From: CAYTLQ01 sp964438715 | GTDB lineage: Bacteria > Bacteroidota > Ignavibacteria > Ignavibacteriales > Ignavibacteriaceae | DNA: 9,088 nucleotides | Direction of reading: 5' to 3' | NCBI GenBank assembly: GCA_964438715.1 | Contig: CAYTLQ010000189.1 | Location: 1-9,088 of the forward strand | Shown here: piece by piece, positions 6,048 through 9,088 of the stretch | How positions within the stretch are numbered: position 1 is the stretch's first letter | Layout of the letters: each line of letters opens with the position of its first letter | Notes under the pieces: generated by a model | What the model saw: the letters and a program-made list of their open reading frames with translations, nothing else | The model's database searches: none | Told to the model about the DNA's origin: nothing | Made by a program: the position numbers and the translations under genes

Positions 6048-7445
6048 CTAATTGGTGCGAAATTGATCGGCAGAGATAGAATGTGTACGCATGATTCGGG
6101 AGAAATTTTGTCTTGTCATTCCCGCAAATTCTGAAGCCTTAGTTACATTTCCTGAATATTTTTTTAATAAACTTATTATGTACGCTTTCTCAAATGGAGC
6201 AGACCATAACTCCTTTGCTTCGCTGTAAGATAGATTGCTAAGATTTGCAGGAACTTCATTAGGTATATGTCCTGAAACCGGATTTTCAAATGCTGAAATC
6301 GTCAGTGTATCGTCCCTGCATAAAATTATCGCACGCTCAATTAAGTTTTCGAGTTCCCGTACATTTCCCGGAAAATTATAGTTCTCCAGAAGAGTATAAA
6401 TCTCCTCATCAACATCCTGGATGTTCTTTTTCAGACGGTGATTATAACGCGAAATAAAATGCGCAATAAGAGGTTTAATGTCCTCTTTTCGGTCCCTCAA
6501 AGCAGGCAACTCAATGTGGGCAACATTCAGACGGTAGTAAAGATCGGAACGAAACCGGCCTTTTTTAATTTCATCTTTCAAATTTGCGTTCGTCGCCGCT
6601 ATGAATCGGGCTTCTATGGAATGTTGTTTTAGTCCTCCAAGTCGTTCAAATTCACGGTTTTGAAGAACCCGAAGTAATTTTTTCTGCACGCTTTCGGAAA
6701 GGGAACCAATTTCATCAAGAAAAATTGTGCCCTTACCGGAAATTTCAAATTTCCCTTTCTTCGTTTCATCTGCACCGGTAAAAGCGCCCTTTTCAAATCC
6801 AAAAAGCTCCGATTCAAGAAGGTTATCGGGAATAGCTGTGCAGTTAATTGCAATAAATGGTTCGGTACGATATTTCCCACTATTATGTATAGCCCTGGCA
6901 ACTAACTCTTTACCTGTTCCGCTCTCACCGGTAATTAAAACGGGAACATTATTAGGTGTAAGAGAAACAGAGCCTATCATTTTATATACTTCAAGCATTT
7001 TCGAACTGCGGCCAATAAGTTCAAATTCCTCCGATATTGTGGCAGTAAAAAGTGTGTTAGATGATTTACTTTTATTTTTCTTTGTCGAATAAATTCGCTT
7101 AAGTATCTCCCTTATTTTTGCGATATCAATGGGTTTAGTCAGATATTCAAGTGCACCCAGTTGAGAAGCCTCAATAGCGCTTTGCATGTTTCCATATCCG
7201 GTAAATAAAACAATAGGTAACTCTGCATCAATAGAGCGAATCTTTTTCAGCAATTCCATGCCCGAAATTTTCGGCATTGTCAAATCGAAAAAAGCTATAT
7301 CGGGTTTTTGTCTGGAAATTAAGTCAAGAGCTTTTTCCCCATCTGTAGCTGTTATTGGGGTGTGATGGTCATTCATGCAGAGTTGAGAAAATGCGAAAAG
7401 AATTTCGGTATCATCATCTGCTATAAGTACTCTCAAATTATTCAT
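6048..7445 (-). CDS. NtrC-family sigma54-dependent response regulator
   Basis: A 465-residue full-length activator with the classic three domains. The receiver (1-120) has acidic DDD at 10-12, phospho-acceptor D54, T82 and K104. The AAA+ sigma54-interaction domain (about 142-375) has Walker A GESGTGKE (173-180), the sigma54-contacting loop GAFTGA (220-225), Walker B TIFLDEIG (240-247), sensor I FIAATNANL (281-289), arginine finger region FRSDLYYRLN (298-307) and sensor II PGNVREL (359-365). The C-terminal Fis-type helix-turn-helix lies at about 420-453 (GNVTKASEFAGMTRQNFSRIM). All motifs needed for ATP hydrolysis and sigma54 remodelling are intact. Its ATG overlaps the kinase stop (ATGA, 4 bases), so the two are co-translated and almost certainly cognate. 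GGAG at 7456-7459 lies 10 bases upstream. Its likely target is the sigma54 promoter directly downstream, through the repeat array at 6020-6047. Confidence 0.96.
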   Translation of the reverse strand: MNNLRVLIADDDTEILFAFSQLCMNDHHTPITATDGEKALDLISRQKPDIAFFDLTMPKISGMELLKKIRSIDAELPIVLFTGYGNMQSAIEASQLGALEYLTKPIDIAKIREILKRIYSTKKNKSKSSNTLFTATISEEFELIGRSSKMLEVYKMIGSVSLTPNNVPVLITGESGTGKELVARAIHNSGKYRTEPFIAINCTAIPDNLLESELFGFEKGAFTGADETKKGKFEISGKGTIFLDEIGSLSESVQKKLLRVLQNREFERLGGLKQHSIEARFIAATNANLKDEIKKGRFRSDLYYRLNVAHIELPALRDRKEDIKPLIAHFISRYNHRLKKNIQDVDEEIYTLLENYNFPGNVRELENLIERAIILCRDDTLTISAFENPVSGHIPNEVPANLSNLSYSEAKELWSAPFEKAYIISLLKKYSGNVTKASEFAGMTRQNFSRIMRTHSISADQFRTN

Positions 7446-9088
7446 TGCGGCATTTCTCCGATTGGAAGGTAAATTGAAAATGCAGTACCCTTTTGTGGTT
7501 TACTGGTTAGAGTAATAATACCACCATGAGCATTTACTGTTCTTTTTGCAATAGAAAGTCCCAATCCCGACCCTTTTTCTTTTGTTGTAAAAAACGGCTC
7601 GAATATATGTTTCTGATATTCTTCCGGAATACCACTTCCATTGTCGATGATTCGGATAAGAGCACACCAGGAGCCTTTTGGGATGACTATTTCCGATTCT
7701 GACTGACTGCCGTTAGGAGCGCGAAAATATTCATTTTTTACAGAGAGGTCCAAATCTCTTAGATCTTTTGTCAGCTTAATCAATGATGTACGCACGGAGA
7801 TACGGCGATTAATTTTTACCGTTGATGAGTCGAAAGCCTGAGTTGCATTAAGCATAATGTTAATTATACATTCCTTAAGTGTTGAGGCATGTAATAGCAT
7901 CTGAGGAATATTTCTATCGTAAAGTTTGTTGATTCGTATTGCTTTTTTCTGTGCCTGCATCTCAAGGAATTGCATACACTCCTCGACAAGATGGTTCACA
8001 TCTTCAATGGAAAAATTTATTGCGGCAGGCTGGGCAAAATTTAATAGTTGCCGTATAACACTTTCCATGTGATATATTGACTTAAGAGCAACACCGGTTG
8101 ATTTTTTATATTTTACAGGTATTTTGGGTGATTCTTTTTGCAATTGAAGAATCATTTTAATTGAGGTGAGGGAGTTTCGGAATTCGTGAGCAATCATTGC
8201 TGACATTTCACCAATAGCAACCAGCTTCTCTGTCCTGATAAGCTGCATCTCGAGTTTTTTTCGTATTGTTATATCTCTCGATACAATTACTCCTCTTGCT
8301 TCACCCGATGCCGTAATATATTTTTTTCCGGTGCTTTCGAACCAGAGCCAATCGCCATTTTTGTGCTTAAATCGATGGATTAACTGACCCTTATCCTGAC
8401 GAATTGCGGCATGCACTGCCGGTAAGTCATCAAGGTGAACGATTTTTACCAAAGGCCGATTAAGCAATTCTTTCGGCTGATAGCCAAGAACATCAAAAAA
8501 ATTCGGACTGAGATAGAGAAATTTTCCTTCCGGTCCAATCTCACTGATAAGATCGTAGGAGTTTTCAGCCAGGGTTCTATATCGTTCTATACTTTCACGC
8601 CACAATTGTACCGCTTGTATTCTCTTTGAAATATCAATTACTATTCCCTGAAAATGTGTCAACTTTCCATCTGCAGAATATCGCATCCAGCTATGGTCAT
8701 CCACCCAGATGACTTTTCCTGATTTATGAACTATTCTGTACTCCAGGGCAAATTCCGATTTATTTGTTTGCGCTGCCTTATGAAATTCGTTGAGAACTGT
8801 TTCCCTGTCATTTGGGTGTATAAGATTGGAATAGGTAATCTTATTATCAGAAAATTCTTCAGGAAGGTATCCGAACTGTGATATATTTGCAGAAACAAAT
8901 TCCACTGATAATTCCGCAGTTGCGGTGCGAAGAAAGACAACAGCAGGACTTTTATTAACAATTAATTCCAGTTCTCGTAATTCATCATAAGTGGTTTTAA
9001 GTCGTTTTTCTATATCCTTTAATTCTGTCGTATCAATCATTACCCCTACTATTCCCGTCTTTATTCCATCCGCATCCTCATATACACC
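7442..9088 (-). CDS. Multi-PAS sensor histidine kinase (N-terminus cut by window edge)
   Basis: The reading frame stays open to the window edge. The ATG at 9040 is an internal methionine, because the 16 codons before it encode DADGIKTGIVGV running into MIDTTELKD, the end of a PAS/PAC domain. Counting from the first visible residue (548 in all): PAS-1 tail (1-27), PAS-2 (about 37-157, ending GIVIDISKR), PAS-3 (about 167-278, ending VIVSRDITIRKK), HisKA with phospho-accepting H301 (IAHEFRNSLTSIKM), and an HATPase_c domain. The last has N-box LKECIINIMLNATQAF (404-419), G1 IDNGSGIP (481-488), F-box FEPFFTT and G2 GSGLGLSIAKR. About 60 residues separate N and G1 boxes, longer than usual. No membrane helix is visible, so this part is cytosolic. 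It resembles NtrB-type kinases that pair with sigma54 activators, and its stop overlaps the activator's start by 4 bases. The signal sensed cannot be told. Confidence 0.95.
   Translation of the reverse strand, partial: GVYEDADGIKTGIVGVMIDTTELKDIEKRLKTTYDELRELELIVNKSPAVVFLRTATAELSVEFVSANISQFGYLPEEFSDNKITYSNLIHPNDRETVLNEFHKAAQTNKSEFALEYRIVHKSGKVIWVDDHSWMRYSADGKLTHFQGIVIDISKRIQAVQLWRESIERYRTLAENSYDLISEIGPEGKFLYLSPNFFDVLGYQPKELLNRPLVKIVHLDDLPAVHAAIRQDKGQLIHRFKHKNGDWLWFESTGKKYITASGEARGVIVSRDITIRKKLEMQLIRTEKLVAIGEMSAMIAHEFRNSLTSIKMILQLQKESPKIPVKYKKSTGVALKSIYHMESVIRQLLNFAQPAAINFSIEDVNHLVEECMQFLEMQAQKKAIRINKLYDRNIPQMLLHASTLKECIINIMLNATQAFDSSTVKINRRISVRTSLIKLTKDLRDLDLSVKNEYFRAPNGSQSESEIVIPKGSWCALIRIIDNGSGIPEEYQKHIFEPFFTTKEKGSGLGLSIAKRTVNAHGGIITLTSKPQKGTAFSIYLPIGEMPQ

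Noticed and set aside
6727..7092. 121-residue open frame on the plus strand
   Set aside because: It is antisense to the AAA+ domain of the NtrC-family gene, where Walker A and GAFTGA motifs fix the true frame.
1..9088. CRISPR array, tRNA/rRNA genes, insertion sequences, prophage or defence genes
   Set aside because: No spaced direct-repeat array, cloverleaf, transposase or integrase motif, or terminal inverted repeats were found on either strand. The genes are housekeeping, secretion and signalling functions.

Overview
The window looks like a chromosomal segment from an AT-rich member of the Bacteroidota/Chlorobi/Ignavibacteria assemblage. The best evidence is a secreted protein (373-1554) whose C-terminus is a textbook type IX secretion (T9SS) type A sorting domain with the NYPNPFNPTT block common in Ignavibacteria-like genomes. 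Several starts also lack a Shine-Dalgarno sequence, as is usual in that group. The lineage call is inference; no rRNA or other marker is present.

Layout from left to right. (1) 1-267 is the end of an HU-family DNA-binding protein, followed by a hairpin region. (2) 373-1554 (+) encodes the T9SS-exported protein. (3) 1555-1732 is a gap between convergent genes that may hold a decayed coding remnant. (4) 1733-2215 (-) encodes a small two-helix membrane protein with a possible PH-like cytosolic domain. (5) 2322-5328 (+) is a probable three-gene run: an NRDE/TANGO2-family protein, a thymidine/pyrimidine-nucleoside phosphorylase coupled to it through a TAATG overlap, and an SPFH/prohibitin-like membrane protein. 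It ends at a strong terminator (5342-5372) that probably works in both directions. (6) 5441-9088 (-) is a signalling module. A multi-PAS sensor histidine kinase, cut by the window edge, overlaps by ATGA an NtrC-family sigma54 activator (receiver, AAA+ and Fis-type HTH). Downstream of these, under its own promoter, lies a stand-alone receiver-domain protein.

The most notable observation is regulatory. The lone-receiver gene is preceded on the minus strand by a full-consensus sigma54 promoter, TGGCAC-N5-TTGCT (5944-5959). About 60 bp further upstream, directly after the activator's stop codon, are three inverted half-sites (6020-6047) that look like an enhancer for an NtrC-type dimer. The simplest reading is a closed circuit: kinase phosphorylates activator, activator drives sigma54 transcription of an output-less receiver, and that receiver could feed back on the kinase as a phosphate sink or competitor. 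The promoter also shows that the receiver gene starts at 5893 and not at the upstream ATG at 5944.

No tRNA, rRNA, CRISPR array, insertion sequence or attachment site was seen. No gene-free stretch exceeds 300 bases.
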